A stretch of 64,000 nucleotides of DNA, taken from Acinetobacter sp. B51(2017). Its GTDB lineage: Bacteria; Pseudomonadota; Gammaproteobacteria; Pseudomonadales; Moraxellaceae. Below the pieces are notes generated by a model that did no database searches, was not told the origin of the DNA, and saw nothing but the letters and a program-made list of their open reading frames with translations. The stretch lies in the NCBI RefSeq assembly GCF_003711395.1, contig NZ_PJRJ01000005.1:62001-126000 (forward strand), given 5' to 3'. Position 1 is the stretch's first letter; every line of letters begins with the position of its first letter. Shown here piece after piece: positions 9,830 through 20,400 of the stretch. A program made the position numbers and the translations under genes.

Positions 9830-10816
9830 ATGTCGGCAAATCGACTTGATCAAGCCGCTCAAGCCACCCAAACTGCTTTTGTTTTCCCAGGTCAGGGTTC
9901 ACAAAAAATGGGGATGCTTGCGGATTTAGCTGCCCAGTTTCCAGTGATTGAAGAAACCTTCAAAGAAGCATCAGCAGCAGTAGGTTTTGACCTCTGGCAT
10001 ATTGCACAAAGTGGTGAAGGGATTAATGAAACCCAATACACCCAGCCAGTTTTACTGACCGCAAGTATTGCGCTTTGGCGTTTATGGTTAGATTTAGGTG
10101 GTGTAGCACCAAAATTCTTAGCCGGTCATTCACTCGGTGAATACAGTGCTTTAGTTGCGGCTGGCAGTTTAAGCCTAGCTGATGCGGCAAAATTAGTGTA
10201 TTTACGTGGTCAATTGATGCAACAAGCTGTGCCACAAGGTGCTGGCGCCATGGCTGCCATCTTAGGCTTTGAAGATGCCAAAGTAGTAGAACTTTGTGCA
10301 CAAATTTCAGCACAAGATTTTGGTTCAGTTGAAGCTGCGAACTATAATGCCAACGGTCAAGTTGTGGTTGCAGGCACTAAAGCTGCAGTTGATGCTTTAA
10401 TTGCATTAGTGAAAGAAAATTCAGGTAAAGCGATTGCATTACCTGTATCGGTACCTTCACATTGTTCACTGATGAAACCTGCAGCGGAAAAATTTGCTGA
10501 GGCATTGGAACAAACGGCCATTGAGCTACCATGTATTCCTGTAATACAAAATGTAAACGCAAAAGCAGCGCAAACTGTTGATGAAGTTCGCCTTGCATTA
10601 ACGGCTCAATTATACGAGTCTGTGCAGTGGACTAAGACCATGCAAGTATTTGAACAACAAGGTATTCATTACCTCATGGAATGTGGTCCGGGTAACGTAC
10701 TTGCCAATCTTGCGAAGCGTTTGCCAAACATTGAAAAAGCTTTTCCGCTTGATACCCAAGCGCGAATGGAAGATGCATTAAACGCCGTTTTAGTGGCAGA
10801 AGGGAAAATTGCATGA
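9830..10816 (+). CDS. fabD: Malonyl-CoA:ACP transacylase FabD
   Basis: FabD loads malonyl groups from CoA onto acyl carrier protein, the feed step for chain elongation in type II fatty acid synthesis. The 328-residue sequence shows the N-terminal FVFPGQGSQKMGML and the nucleophile motif GHSLGEYSA with Ser101. AAGGA lies 8 bases before the ATG. Its stop overlaps the fabG start by 4 bases. Unlike E. coli, plsX and fabH are not between rpmF and fabD. Confidence 0.97.
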   Translation: MSANRLDQAAQATQTAFVFPGQGSQKMGMLADLAAQFPVIEETFKEASAAVGFDLWHIAQSGEGINETQYTQPVLLTASIALWRLWLDLGGVAPKFLAGHSLGEYSALVAAGSLSLADAAKLVYLRGQLMQQAVPQGAGAMAAILGFEDAKVVELCAQISAQDFGSVEAANYNANGQVVVAGTKAAVDALIALVKENSGKAIALPVSVPSHCSLMKPAAEKFAEALEQTAIELPCIPVIQNVNAKAAQTVDEVRLALTAQLYESVQWTKTMQVFEQQGIHYLMECGPGNVLANLAKRLPNIEKAFPLDTQARMEDALNAVLVAEGKIA

Positions 10817-11547
10817 CACAAGAGCGTAAAATTGCTTTAGTTACTGGTGCAAGCCGTGGCATTGGTGCTGCCATTGCAGCGCAATTGATTCAAGATGGTT
10901 TTTTTGTGGTGGGGACAGCCACTTCTGAAAGTGGTGCAGAAAAACTAAGCGCACAATTTGCAGACAATGGCGCAGGCCGTGTACTTGATGTACGTGATGG
11001 TGCAGCGATTGATGCTTTAGTGGGCGACATCGAGCAAAATTTTGGCCCAGTATTGGTCTTAGTTAATAACGCTGGGATTACCAAAGATAACTTATTATTG
11101 CGTATGTCTGAAGATGATTGGGATGACATTCTGACCATTCATTTAAAAGCAGTCTATCGCTTATCAAAACGTGTGCTTAAAGGTATGACCAAGGCACGTT
11201 TTGGCCGCATTATTAACATTAGCTCTGTGGTTGCACATTTTGCCAACCCAGGTCAGTCAAACTACTCTGCTGCTAAAGCGGGTATGGAAGCATTTAGCCG
11301 TAGCCTTGCCAAAGAAATGGGTAGCCGTCAAATTACGGTGAACTCTGTAGCACCGGGCTTTATTGCAACAGAAATGACTGAACAGCTGAATGAAGAAATT
11401 CGTAAAAAAATGAGTGATCAAGTGGCACTTAACCGTTTTGGTGCGCCACAAGACATTGCGAATGCAGTAAGCTTCTTGGCTTCTGAGAAGGCAAGCTACA
11501 TTACTGGTACTGTACTCCATGTAAACGGTGGTCTTTACATGAACTAA
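10813..11547 (+). CDS. fabG: 3-oxoacyl-ACP reductase FabG
   Basis: FabG is the NADPH-dependent ketoreductase of fatty acid elongation. This 244-residue short-chain dehydrogenase has the cofactor motif TGASRGIG, NNAG, catalytic Ser in INISSV, and the YSAAK pair Tyr151/Lys155. The C-terminal GTVLHVNGGLYM is typical of the enzyme. It is translationally coupled to fabD through a 4-base overlap and followed 91 bases later by acpP. Confidence 0.97.
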   Translation: MTQERKIALVTGASRGIGAAIAAQLIQDGFFVVGTATSESGAEKLSAQFADNGAGRVLDVRDGAAIDALVGDIEQNFGPVLVLVNNAGITKDNLLLRMSEDDWDDILTIHLKAVYRLSKRVLKGMTKARFGRIINISSVVAHFANPGQSNYSAAKAGMEAFSRSLAKEMGSRQITVNSVAPGFIATEMTEQLNEEIRKKMSDQVALNRFGAPQDIANAVSFLASEKASYITGTVLHVNGGLYMN

Positions 11548-11638
11548 TTGATTCATGTAGAAACTTTCCAAATTTACTAGATTCAATTACACTTAACCGC
11601 AAATTAAAAAACGCTACAAAGCATTGAGGAGAATTCCT

Positions 11639-11875
11639 GTGAGCGATATCGAACTACGCGTAAAACAAGCAGTTGCAGAACAACTTGGTATTAAAGTTGA
11701 AGACATCAAAAACGAAGCATCTTTCATGGATGACTTAGGTGCTGACTCTTTAGACTTAGTTGAACTTGTAATGTCTTTCGAAAACGACTTTGACATCACA
11801 ATTCCAGATGAAGATTCTAACGAAATCACAACTGTACAATCTGCAATTGACTACGTTTCTAAGAAACTAGGTTAA
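11639..11875 (+). CDS. acpP: Acyl carrier protein
   Basis: A 78-residue acidic protein that carries growing acyl chains on a phosphopantetheine arm. The attachment site is Ser37 in [10 protein letters not shown] place the start at GTG 11639 because AGGAG (11627-11631) is 7 bases upstream and the resulting N-terminus [10 protein letters not shown] matches the family; a TTG further upstream would bury the Shine-Dalgarno inside the gene. A strong terminator ends the fabD-fabG-acpP unit; fabF is not next to it. Confidence 0.97.
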   Translation: MSDIELRVKQAVAEQLGIKVEDIKNEASFMDDLGADSLDLVELVMSFENDFDITIPDEDSNEITTVQSAIDYVSKKLG

Positions 11876-11903
11876 TTCTAGATTAAGCATCTTGCTTAAA
11901 AAA

Positions 11904-11928
11904 AGCCACTCATTTGAGTGGCTTTTTT
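11904..11928 (+). terminator. Terminator after acpP
   Basis: AGCCACTCA (11904-11912) and TGAGTGGCT (11915-11923) form a 9-bp hairpin followed by a T run, with an A run before it. Confidence 0.92.
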
Positions 11929-12036
11929 ACTTACATAACTTAACTGATTACTACCAAACACTAGCAGCCCAATGACAAGAGATTGAGTATAAAAATAAAG
12001 CCAACTACAAATACACAATAACAATTGGAGTAATCT

Positions 12037-12510
12037 ATGGGTTTATTTGATTTCGTCAAAGGAATTGGTAAAAAAAATACGGCACCAGCCGAGCCACAAC
12101 CGCAAGCTGCAACACCTAGCGAACCATCTGCACAAGAAGTAGCAAATCAATTATTGGGTTTAATTAAAAGCTTAGGTCTAGGGGTGGAAGGTTTATCTGT
12201 GACGTATAATGGTGCTGCTGATGTGGCGACTATTAAAGGACAAGTGAAAAGCCAAGCAGATAAAGAAAAGATCGTATTAGCCGTGGGGAATGTTGACCAT
12301 GTGGCTCAGGTAGATGATCAAATGACAGTTGTTGAAGCTGCACCTGAAAGCCAATTTTAAACAGTAAAATCTGGTGATAATTTATCTAAAATTGCTAAAC
12401 AATATTATGGCGACGCCAACCAATATAATAAAATTTTTGAAGCCAATAGACCATTGCTTAAAAATGCCGATGACATTTTCCCTGGTCAAGTTTTGCGTAT
12501 TCCAAGTTAA
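12037..12510 (+). pseudogene. kbp: Kbp/YgaU-like BON-LysM protein interrupted by TAA before the LysM domain
   Basis: E. coli Kbp (YgaU) is a small cytoplasmic K+-binding protein made of a BON domain and a LysM domain. Here the first 107 codons encode the MGLFDFVKGIG start, a Pro/Ala-rich linker and the BON domain, ending PESQF. A TAA (12358-12360) follows. The same frame then continues without any lesion through a complete LysM domain: [38 protein letters not shown], stop at 12508-12510. E. coli has Tyr between SQF and TVKSGD, so the TAA replaces Tyr by a single third-base change. GGAG lies 7 bases before the ATG. The truncated product would lack LysM. Sequencing error is an alternative. Confidence 0.9.
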
Positions 12511-12527
12511 AATATACAGCACAAAAG

Positions 12528-12549
12528 AGGAGCTTCGGCTCCTTTTTTT
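12528..12549 (+). terminator. Terminator after kbp
   Basis: AGGAGC (12528-12533), TTCG tetraloop, GCTCCT (12538-12543) and seven T: a stable UUCG-capped terminator. Its place after the LysM coding stretch supports 12510 as the original gene end. Confidence 0.9.
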
Positions 12550-12953
12550 ATGTTTTAAAGTTTTTGATTTATTGGTTTTTCTTGGTAATAAACACTCAGT
12601 TTTGGTAGATATCGTCATTGAAATTTTAGCTTTATAAAAGTCTAAAAAATAATCATTGAAAACTGTAAAAATTATGTTTTTTTATATGTTTTTTTGTAAT
12701 TAAATTTTGTATCTAATTGTTTTTAATATTGATGTGATGTATCTAACACTTGCTAGAAAAATTGTGATTATTTTTACTTGAATTGGTCTATATTTCTCGC
12801 ATTAAATCAACATGATTTAGATCAAATTATTGCTCTAATATAGTGACACTTTTACATTTTTTTAAAAAAAACTATATTACAGCTGCTGTTTTTTTATTTT
12901 TTTCTCACTTTATAACAATTTTTGCTATTTAAGTCATTTGGAGACTTCTATTT
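12550..12953. other. A+T-rich leader region before the Bap-like gene
   Basis: About 400 bases, strongly A+T rich with many T runs and no coding sequence I can support. It probably contains the promoter and a long untranslated leader of the adhesin gene. GGAG lies 11 bases before the ATG at 12954. No specific operator is recognised. Confidence 0.5.
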
Positions 12954-15900
12954 ATGGCACAAGTCCAAGTCATTTCTAAAGCAGCTCACACTGCTTCGGA
13001 AACAACGACCTCGAATAAAATCACGTTACAAGAACCTTGTGTAGTTGTTATTAAAGGTTCGCCGCAGGATGTACAGCAATTAGAGCGTAATGGCAATGAT
13101 CTAGTTGTAACTTTCAAAAATGGTGAAATCCTCATTGTTGCGAATTACTTTGATGCCAACGCTAATCATGACATCGTGTTTGCCGATGAAAATGGTCAGT
13201 TACATATTTTAGAAGTGCCTAGTGATGCGGCCAATCCTCTTGCAGTCAATTACAACCCAATTGAAGAGATTGAACCACTACTTGATAGCCAAAGCTCAGA
13301 TTTATTACCGTGGTTAGCACCGATTGTGACGACTGCGGGCATTTTAGCGTGGGCGAATGATTCTGATTCAAGCCGTCGTAGCGATGATTCAGACTCAGAT
13401 GCAGATTCAGATAGCGACTCTGATTCGGACAGCGACTCAGACTCAGATAGCGACTCTGATTCAGATAGCGATTCAGACTCGGATAGCGACTCTGATTCAG
13501 ATAGCGATTCAGATTCAGACAGTGATTCAGACTCTGATAGCGACTCAGATTCGGATAGTGACTCTGATTCAGATAGCGATTCAGATTCGGACAGTGATTC
13601 AGACTCAGATAGCGACTCTGATTCGGACAGCGATTCAGATTCGGACAGCGATTCGGACTCAGATAGCGACTCGGATTCGGACAGCGATTCAGACTCCGAT
13701 AGCGACTCGGATTCGGACAGCGATTCTGATTCTGACAGCGACTCTGATTCTGACAGCGACTCAGATTCGGATAGTGACTCAGACTCGGACAGCGACTCAG
13801 ATTCGGATAGCGACTCAGATTCGGATAGTGACTCTGATTCAGATAGCGATTCAGATTCGGATAGCGACTCAGATTCGGATAGTGACTCTGATTCAGATAG
13901 CGATTCAGATTCGGACAGCGATTCAGACTCAGATAGCGACTCGGATTCGGACAGCGATTCAGACTCAGATAGCGACTCTGATTCAGACAGCGATTCGGAT
14001 TCGGATAGCGACTCGGATTCAGACTCAGACAGCGATTCAGACTCGGACAGCGATTCAGATTCGGACAGCGACTCTGATTCAGATAGCGATTCAGATTCAG
14101 ACAGTGATTCAGATTCAGATAGCGACTCTGATTCTGACAGCGATTCAGATTCGGATAGCGATTCAGATTCGGACAGCGACTCAGATTCGGATAGCGACTC
14201 TGATTCGGACAGCGATTCGGATTCAGACAGCGACTCTGATTCGGACAGTGACTCAGATTCGGATAGCGACTCCGACTCGGACAGCGACTCAGATTCGGAT
14301 AGTGACTCAGACTCGGACAGCGACTCAGATTCGGATAGCGACTCAGATTCTGACAGCGATTCGGACTCAGACAGTGACTCGGATTCGGACAGCGATTCAG
14401 ACTCTGATAGCGACTCTGATTCGGACAGCGACTCAGATTCGGACAGCGATTCAGACTCTGATAGCGATTCGGATTCGGACAGTGATTCAGATTCGGACAC
14501 CGATGCGGACTCAGATAGCGACTCAGACTCGGATAGCGATTCAGACTCTGATGCTGAAGACATCACTGAGCCAGAGGTTAAGTTGGCGCAAAATTCAAAA
14601 TCATCCGTGTTATTAACTTCAAATGAGGCCGGTGATTACAGCATTACAGCGGGTGGACAAACTTATACTGGTACAATTGCAGCCAACCAATCAATCACCG
14701 TGACTTTTGACCAGCCACTTGCAGAAAATGAAACAGTGACTGCAACAGTGACGGACGCTGCAGGCAATACAGGTCAAGCAAACCTAGTTGCCGATGTGAC
14801 TGATCCACAGGTTGAATTAACTCAAATTGCACCAGACACAGTTGTATTAATCTCAGATGAAGATGGTACCTATGTCGTCACTGTAGATGGTGTCAGCTAT
14901 GCAGGTGACATTACAGCCAATGAAATGGTGACTGTGACATTATCTCCAGCCTTAACAGATGGCCAAGACGTCGTAGCTTATGTCTCTGATGCAGTGAACA
15001 ACACAGGCAAAGCACAACTCATTGCTGATGTGACGGAACCGACTGTAGAGCTTGAACAAACTTCGCCTGAAAGTGTAGAAATCACGTCAAATGAAGATGG
15101 TGAATATACACTCAGCATTGGTGATGACGTTTACACGGGTGAGATTAAAGCTGGAGAAACGCTAGAAATTCCACTAGATCGTCCATTAACTGAAGGCGAA
15201 GAAATTGTTGCCGAAGTGAAAGATCAAGCGGGTAATACAGGTGAAACCACTTTAGTTGCCGATGTGACGAAACCGACTGTAGAGCTTGAACAAGCTTCAC
15301 CTGAAACTGTAGAAATCACATCAAATGAAGATGGCGAATATACAGTCAGCATTGGTGATGATGTTTACACGGGTGAGATTAAAGCTGGAGAAACGCTAGA
15401 AATTCCACTGGATCGTCCATTAACTGAAGGCGAAGAAATCATTGCTGAAGTGAAAGATCAAGCCGGTAATACAGGTGAAACCACTTTAGTTGCTGATGTG
15501 ACTCCACCAACAGTGACAGTGAATCAAACAGCAGACAATAGTGTAGTCCTGACTTCAACTGAAGATGGCGAATATACAGTCACTATTGGTGAGCAAACAT
15601 ATACAGGTAGCATCGCTAAAGACGAAGTTGTGACGATTGAGTTGCAGGATGTTGCGGCAGGTACACCTGAAGTGACTGCACAAGTTACCGACCAAGCTGG
15701 TAATACAGGATCGGCGAGCACAACACTTGACTTACAAGCACCAACGGTTGTAGTACGTCAGACAGACCCACTAACATTGGTACTCACTTCTGATGGAGAT
15801 GGCTCATATACAGTAACTGCGGGTGGACAGACCTTTACTGGTCAAGTGACAGCAGGTACGCCAGTGGAGCTGAGCTTAACTACAGCTTTAAATGGTGGTG

Positions 15901-17048
15901 ATAAGATCGAAGCTACAGTGCGAGATAGTTTTGGTAATGCTGGTCAGTTTGAAAATAGCGTACCTGTTGCAGTGGCCAATGGTAATACTTTATTAGGTTT
16001 AGTGGGACTAGATGTTGCAGGTTTAATTGACTTAAATCAGCAAATGTTTGCAGCATTAGATCCTGACAATAATTTAAGCAAAGTTGAAATTACCCAAGGC
16101 GGTTTCATTTCTGTAGTTGCATTGCAATTTGGCTATTCACAACAACTCGCACAACAGTTTGGTCTAAAAATTACTTCTGTGAAAGGAGATAGCTTATTAG
16201 GCCTAGGCTTAGTGCAATTGTCTGCATCGAGTATTGTGATTGAAGCGCTTGATGGCGGTACTTTAGATAACCAGAAAGTATTGGAATTCTTAGCCACAGT
16301 TGCCTTAGAGCCACAAACAGGTGTGTTGGGTCTGAGTGGATTGCTAGGCAGTATCTTGCAATTAGATGTATTACAGAAGCTGACGGTGACGGTAACAGAT
16401 GAATACGGCAGCAGTAACACATCCGATTTAGCTTCATTGTTGGGTGCTGAAGTTTTAGATAATCTACTTGCGGGTCAAACCATCTATGAAGGTGTAGATA
16501 AGAATGTTAATGCATTGCTAGATGATACGCTTGATCAATCTCAAGCAACTCAATCAGTGCGTTTATATGGCCATGACGGCCATGACGTACTCATGGGTGG
16601 TCAAGGCAATGATGTGATTCGTGGCGGTAATGGTAATGATACCCTGAATGGTGGTGCAGGCGATGACTACTTAGTAGGTGGTGCAGGTAATGACGGCATT
16701 ACAGGTGGTGCGGGTACAGATATTGTATTCTTTGAACTCCTGAATGCAGAGGATGCAACAGGTGGTAATGGTGTAGATACATGGAATGACTTCCATGTGG
16801 GCGATACTGCAACTGATGCTGAAGCTGATGTTGTTGATGTACGTGAATTATTAGGTGATGAAGTCACAGCTGATAATATTGATCAATACTTAAGTGTTGA
16901 ACAAGATGCTGAAGGCAATGTGACTTTAAACATTGATCGTGATGGTCAAGCTGATAGTTTCCAAAGCACAGTGTTAATTCATTTAGGTCAGCAAGCAGCA
17001 GACTTAAGTTTGCAGCAGTTATTAGAAAATAATCAAATTATCTTCTAA
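12954..17048 (+). CDS. Bap-like type I-secreted adhesin with Ser-Asp repeats
   Basis: A 1364-residue acidic surface or matrix adhesin. Residues 1-140 are a BapA-prefix-like domain ([36 protein letters not shown]). Residues about 143-534 are Ser-Asp dipeptide repeats. Then come six Ig-like repeats of exactly 78 residues, each starting D-x-T-x-P and containing DQAGNTG-like loops, followed by a non-repeated domain. Residues about 1205-1256 are RTX-type calcium-binding nonapeptides (GGAGDD, GGNGND). The C-terminal T1SS target domain ends LLENNQIIF. There is no Sec signal, as expected for type I secretion. The transporter genes are not in the window. The architecture resembles Acinetobacter Bap/BLP proteins, but the long SD tract recalls staphylococcal Sdr proteins. 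Confidence 0.88.
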   Translation: MAQVQVISKAAHTASETTTSNKITLQEPCVVVIKGSPQDVQQLERNGNDLVVTFKNGEILIVANYFDANANHDIVFADENGQLHILEVPSDAANPLAVNYNPIEEIEPLLDSQSSDLLPWLAPIVTTAGILAWANDSDSSRRSDDSDSDADSDSDSDSDSDSDSDSDSDSDSDSDSDSDSDSDSDSDSDSDSDSDSDSDSDSDSDSDSDSDSDSDSDSDSDSDSDSDSDSDSDSDSDSDSDSDSDSDSDSDSDSDSDSDSDSDSDSDSDSDSDSDSDSDSDSDSDSDSDSDSDSDSDSDSDSDSDSDSDSDSDSDSDSDSDSDSDSDSDSDSDSDSDSDSDSDSDSDSDSDSDSDSDSDSDSDSDSDSDSDSDSDSDSDSDSDSDSDSDSDSDSDSDSDSDSDSDSDSDSDSDSDSDSDSDSDSDSDSDSDSDSDSDSDSDSDSDSDSDSDSDSDSDSDSDSDSDSDSDSDSDSDSDSDSDSDSDSDSDSDSDSDSDSDSDSDSDSDSDSDSDSDTDADSDSDSDSDSDSDSDAEDITEPEVKLAQNSKSSVLLTSNEAGDYSITAGGQTYTGTIAANQSITVTFDQPLAENETVTATVTDAAGNTGQANLVADVTDPQVELTQIAPDTVVLISDEDGTYVVTVDGVSYAGDITANEMVTVTLSPALTDGQDVVAYVSDAVNNTGKAQLIADVTEPTVELEQTSPESVEITSNEDGEYTLSIGDDVYTGEIKAGETLEIPLDRPLTEGEEIVAEVKDQAGNTGETTLVADVTKPTVELEQASPETVEITSNEDGEYTVSIGDDVYTGEIKAGETLEIPLDRPLTEGEEIIAEVKDQAGNTGETTLVADVTPPTVTVNQTADNSVVLTSTEDGEYTVTIGEQTYTGSIAKDEVVTIELQDVAAGTPEVTAQVTDQAGNTGSASTTLDLQAPTVVVRQTDPLTLVLTSDGDGSYTVTAGGQTFTGQVTAGTPVELSLTTALNGGDKIEATVRDSFGNAGQFENSVPVAVANGNTLLGLVGLDVAGLIDLNQQMFAALDPDNNLSKVEITQGGFISVVALQFGYSQQLAQQFGLKITSVKGDSLLGLGLVQLSASSIVIEALDGGTLDNQKVLEFLATVALEPQTGVLGLSGLLGSILQLDVLQKLTVTVTDEYGSSNTSDLASLLGAEVLDNLLAGQTIYEGVDKNVNALLDDTLDQSQATQSVRLYGHDGHDVLMGGQGNDVIRGGNGNDTLNGGAGDDYLVGGAGNDGITGGAGTDIVFFELLNAEDATGGNGVDTWNDFHVGDTATDAEADVVDVRELLGDEVTADNIDQYLSVEQDAEGNVTLNIDRDGQADSFQSTVLIHLGQQAADLSLQQLLENNQIIF
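13387..14553 (+). repeat. Ser-Asp coding repeat with 18-bp period
   Basis: Roughly 60-65 tandem 18-bp units encode six residues each (three Asp-Ser pairs). Codon use is phased: Asp-TCN, Asp-TCN, Asp-AGY, so every third Ser is AGC/AGT and the others are TCN. The phase slips once near 14005-14030, where three TCN codons precede AGC (one extra dipeptide). The edges degrade to DSDADSD at the start and DTDADSD at the end. Third positions vary freely. Because the unit has few stop-like triplets, long spurious frames stay open on both strands. Confidence 0.93.
14559..15962 (+). repeat. Six tandem 234-bp Ig-like coding repeats
   Basis: Repeat units begin at 14559, 14793, 15027, 15261, 15495 and 15729, an exact 234-bp (78-residue) spacing. 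Units 3 and 4 (15027 and 15261) are nearly identical at the DNA level, pointing to a recent duplication or gene conversion, while the others are diverged. Confidence 0.9.
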
Positions 17049-17074
17049 TCCTCACTAATTCAGTTTTTTTCAAT

Positions 17075-17102
17075 AAAACCCAAGCTTCAGCTTGGGTTTT
17101 TT
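17075..17102 (+). terminator. Terminator after the first adhesin gene
   Basis: AAAACCCAAGCT (17075-17086) and AGCTTGGGTTTT (17089-17100) with a T tail form a strong hairpin. Confidence 0.9.
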
Positions 17103-17495
17103 AGTGAGGAGAGTGATTGTTTTAAATTGTGAAATATTATTATTTATTTTTGTGTAGTGTGATTTATTTCCTATTTTTAAAAATAACAATAACAAGTCGC
17201 TTCTATTTTAGAACTATTTAAATAATTTATTGATTTATATATTAAAAATATATAAAAAGCTGATATTTTGAGCGGTTCTTTATTTTATGATTAAAAAATT
17301 AAACAGAAATATGAATAATAAATGTATAGAGTTAGTTGTTTTTATGTAGATGCATCAAATTTAAATATACTGCGCTTGACGTTTATCAAGTCCAGTTGGG
17401 AACATTAGAACGCGGATGATCTAATGAATGTAGCTGAAAATGCTGGTTAGGCGTTTGGGGATAATCCAAACCAGCAGTGTAAATTTGAGTAAATA
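17103..17495. other. A+T-rich spacer between the two adhesin genes
   Basis: About 390 bases with no supported gene. The last 100 bases are less A+T rich, and the downstream gene's frame, read backwards, meets TAA (17490), TAG (17448) and TAG (17406). There is thus no intact extension of the second adhesin upstream. It presumably holds that gene's promoter. Confidence 0.5.
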
Positions 17496-20400
17496 ATGAA
17501 TACAGAATTTTTTTGGGCCTATTTAGCTGAAGATACAGGCCGTTATGATGGTGTGACAGCCAATGGTTTGGTGCTGGTGCAAGGGGTGAATCCAGAGCAA
17601 GCGTGGTGGCTAAGTTTAGATGGTGGTACAACGTGGACTCAAAGCTATGGCACCAGTTTTACTTTAGCTGCGGGTCAGCATCACGTTTTGCTTAAACGTA
17701 GTGAATATGAATTGCCGTATTTACTGGGCAAGATTAGGGTTGACCAAACTGCGCCAGAGGCGCCTCAGGCACAATTTTCCAATAATGGGGAATATATCAC
17801 TGGAAGCACCGAAGCTGGTGCAACGGTAAAAGTACATATCATGCGTGATGGTATGCTGGTAGAGCTTGCCTCGACGGTGGCGGGGAGCGATGGCCGCTAT
17901 AGCATACGGATTCCGAGTTTAGGCAATGCTGAAACCGTACAGGTGACTGCGATAGACTCGGCCTTAAATCAATCCGAAGTGAGCTATGTAAAAGCCCCAT
18001 TAATTTTAGAAAATTTGCTTGCCACAGCAGACAATCAGGCATTTTTGCACACGCAATTTTTAGCTACAGAAATTGCCAATCCATTGCAGCATAAAACTAG
18101 TTTTTCTTTGCTATCGGCAGATTTAGGGCCTGTACTAGCCGCGGATGTGGTTACTCGCGTGTTTGGTGCAGCATTACATTTTGATGTGGCAGAAAATACC
18201 CAGCGTCAATTGAGTTTAAAAGGTCAATCGGGTGGGGTGCAAGTAGGCGCCATGTATGACCTGCATATCTATAAACTAAATCAAGCGACGGGTGAATGGG
18301 TCAGTCAATATGTGGAGCGTAACTGGTTAAAAGCGGTGTTATTGGCAGGCGTATCGGGTGAATTTGAGATTCGCTTAGATGCGGGTCAATACATGATGGT
18401 ATTGGGCAATGGTTTAGGGGTGAGTGCTTTGACCGGCTATACCCTAAAAACGGTGTCTGACCTAACTTTGGACTATAGCCAACCGACAGGTGCAACTGGG
18501 GAAATCACAGGTAATGTACTTCAAGACATTGATTTCAATCATGGCCTAGATGTATTGCCAGAAGGCACACGTATTTTGAGTATGCAGGTGCTCAATGAAG
18601 CGGGGAGTTTAGATCATTATTTGGTCGGTGATCAGGGCACGTATAGCGTACAAGGTTTGTATGGCGTGCTGTATATTCAATCCAATGGCAGCTACCGCTA
18701 TGAAATTGATGCAGACTTCCAACTGATACATAGTGTCACTGAGGTATTTAGCTACGAAGTGGCAACCTTAAATGGTGCTCGCAGTACAGCTAATTTAAGT
18801 ATTCAGATTAATGCCAGCCGCGTACCTGAAACACAAGTAGATTATCAGCTAATTTTGCAGCCCGAACCGAGCATTTATGCCGGTGAAAGCTTAGGCAAGG
18901 TGGTAGATTTTAGCATTTTAGATGTGGAACTGCTTAAACCAATTTTAGGCGCCGATGCCTTAGCCTTTAAAGGGGCGATGAGCTTTAATGTTGAAGAACA
19001 GACCTTACGTGAACTCACGTTTAAAGGTGCATCGGGTGGGATCGAAATTGGTTCTCAATATGACTTGGTGATTTATAAATTAGACCCTGCTACAGGTCAT
19101 TTTATTCAGCATCATGTGGTTGAGGATTGGTTTAAAGTGATTTTATTTGGTGGTGTATCCAAACCTACCAGTTTGAGCTTTACACCAGGACAATACAGAG
19201 TGGTCTTAGCAGGCAAAACTTTGATTGGTGCGCTCAAAGGGACTGCGGTTGAAGTGCTAGAAGATGTCATTAAAGACTATAGCCAACCGCTCAGCCATAC
19301 TGTGAGCAATCCTTTAAGTGGTGATTTCACTGTAGATGCAGCCGATCAAGTTTTAAAGGTTAATCAAAGTTTTATCAGTGCTGAGGGTGTGACCCAAGTA
19401 CAGGGTCAATTTGGTCTGCTCAGTATTGAGCGCAGTGGCGAATATCATTACCAACCTTATAGCAGCTCTACAGCAGCATACGGTGAAATTGAAAGCTTCT
19501 CGTATTTGGTGCGTCATGCCGATGGCAGTCAACGTATCGAAGTCATCAATATCCAAATTAATAATCAACATGCCAGTGATGATGTTAATGCACTGCAATT
19601 AGATACAAGCAATAAAGTCTTTAGCCATACCGAACAGGATAAGCCACACCGTAAAGACTATAGCTATAGTTTTAAGGTAGATGCTGCAACGCAAACGGAT
19701 ATCACCTTATCAGCCAAAGTATTGTCACTGCTCAATAATAACCGTGAGTTAAAATATATCTTAACCAATATCACGACGGGTCAAGTGCAACAGGGCAGTG
19801 TTACAGGCAAAAATCCAAGTTTAGAGCAGTTTAAATTTACTGATTTAAGCGCAGGCGACTATGTGTTAAGTCTAAATCTAGATTCAAGCAGTGGTTTAGC
19901 TGGCACAATTACCTCGGTGAGCGTGACCCAAAACAGTCTCTATGTATCTGAGTTTGTCAGTACAGCCCCTCAGATGGTGACAGGTAATATACTCGACAAT
20001 GACTTGGGTTTAAGTCATTTCACTGGCATTAGCATCGCAGATCAAAGCATTTACACGGGTGCAGGTCAGCAGAGCATGCAGGTGGCGGGTCAATACGGCA
20101 GTTTAACCCTACATATTAATGGTGATTATAGTTACCAAGCCTATGGTAATGCCTCAGGGGTTGAGCAGTTTGAATATCGCTTAAATTCAGCAGTGGGTTC
20201 GCAAAGCAAAGCGGTATTAGAAATTCATGTCGGTCAGCATATACAAGCCAGCAGTGCAGATGAAACCGTAATTGCAAGTAGCGCTCATGATCAACTGCAT
20301 TTAGGTTTAGGGCAAGATACTCTAGTATTTAATTTACTCGATAATAACAGCGCCACAGGTGGCAATGGCAGCAGCATTTGGCATGATTTTCAAGCGGGTC

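Noticed and set aside
12374..12637. An 87-codon open frame after the kbp stop
   Set aside because: It runs in a different frame over the LysM coding stretch and the terminator. The in-frame LysM translation is far better supported.
13387..14553. Tandem repeat considered as a CRISPR array
   Set aside because: There are no unique spacers between conserved repeats, the unit is only 18 bp and directly tandem, and no cas genes are present. It is a coding repeat.
13250..14566. A 438-codon open frame on the minus strand (SESESL repeats) opposite the adhesin gene
   Set aside because: It is a by-product of the 18-bp repeat, whose reverse complement has no stop codons. It lacks a plausible start region and its flanks are antisense to conserved adhesin sequence.
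13357..14616. A 419-codon open frame in another plus frame through the same repeat
   Set aside because: The translation is an Ile/Thr/Ala/Gln/Arg low-complexity shadow of the SD repeat. The adhesin frame continues with recognisable domains on both sides; this one does not.
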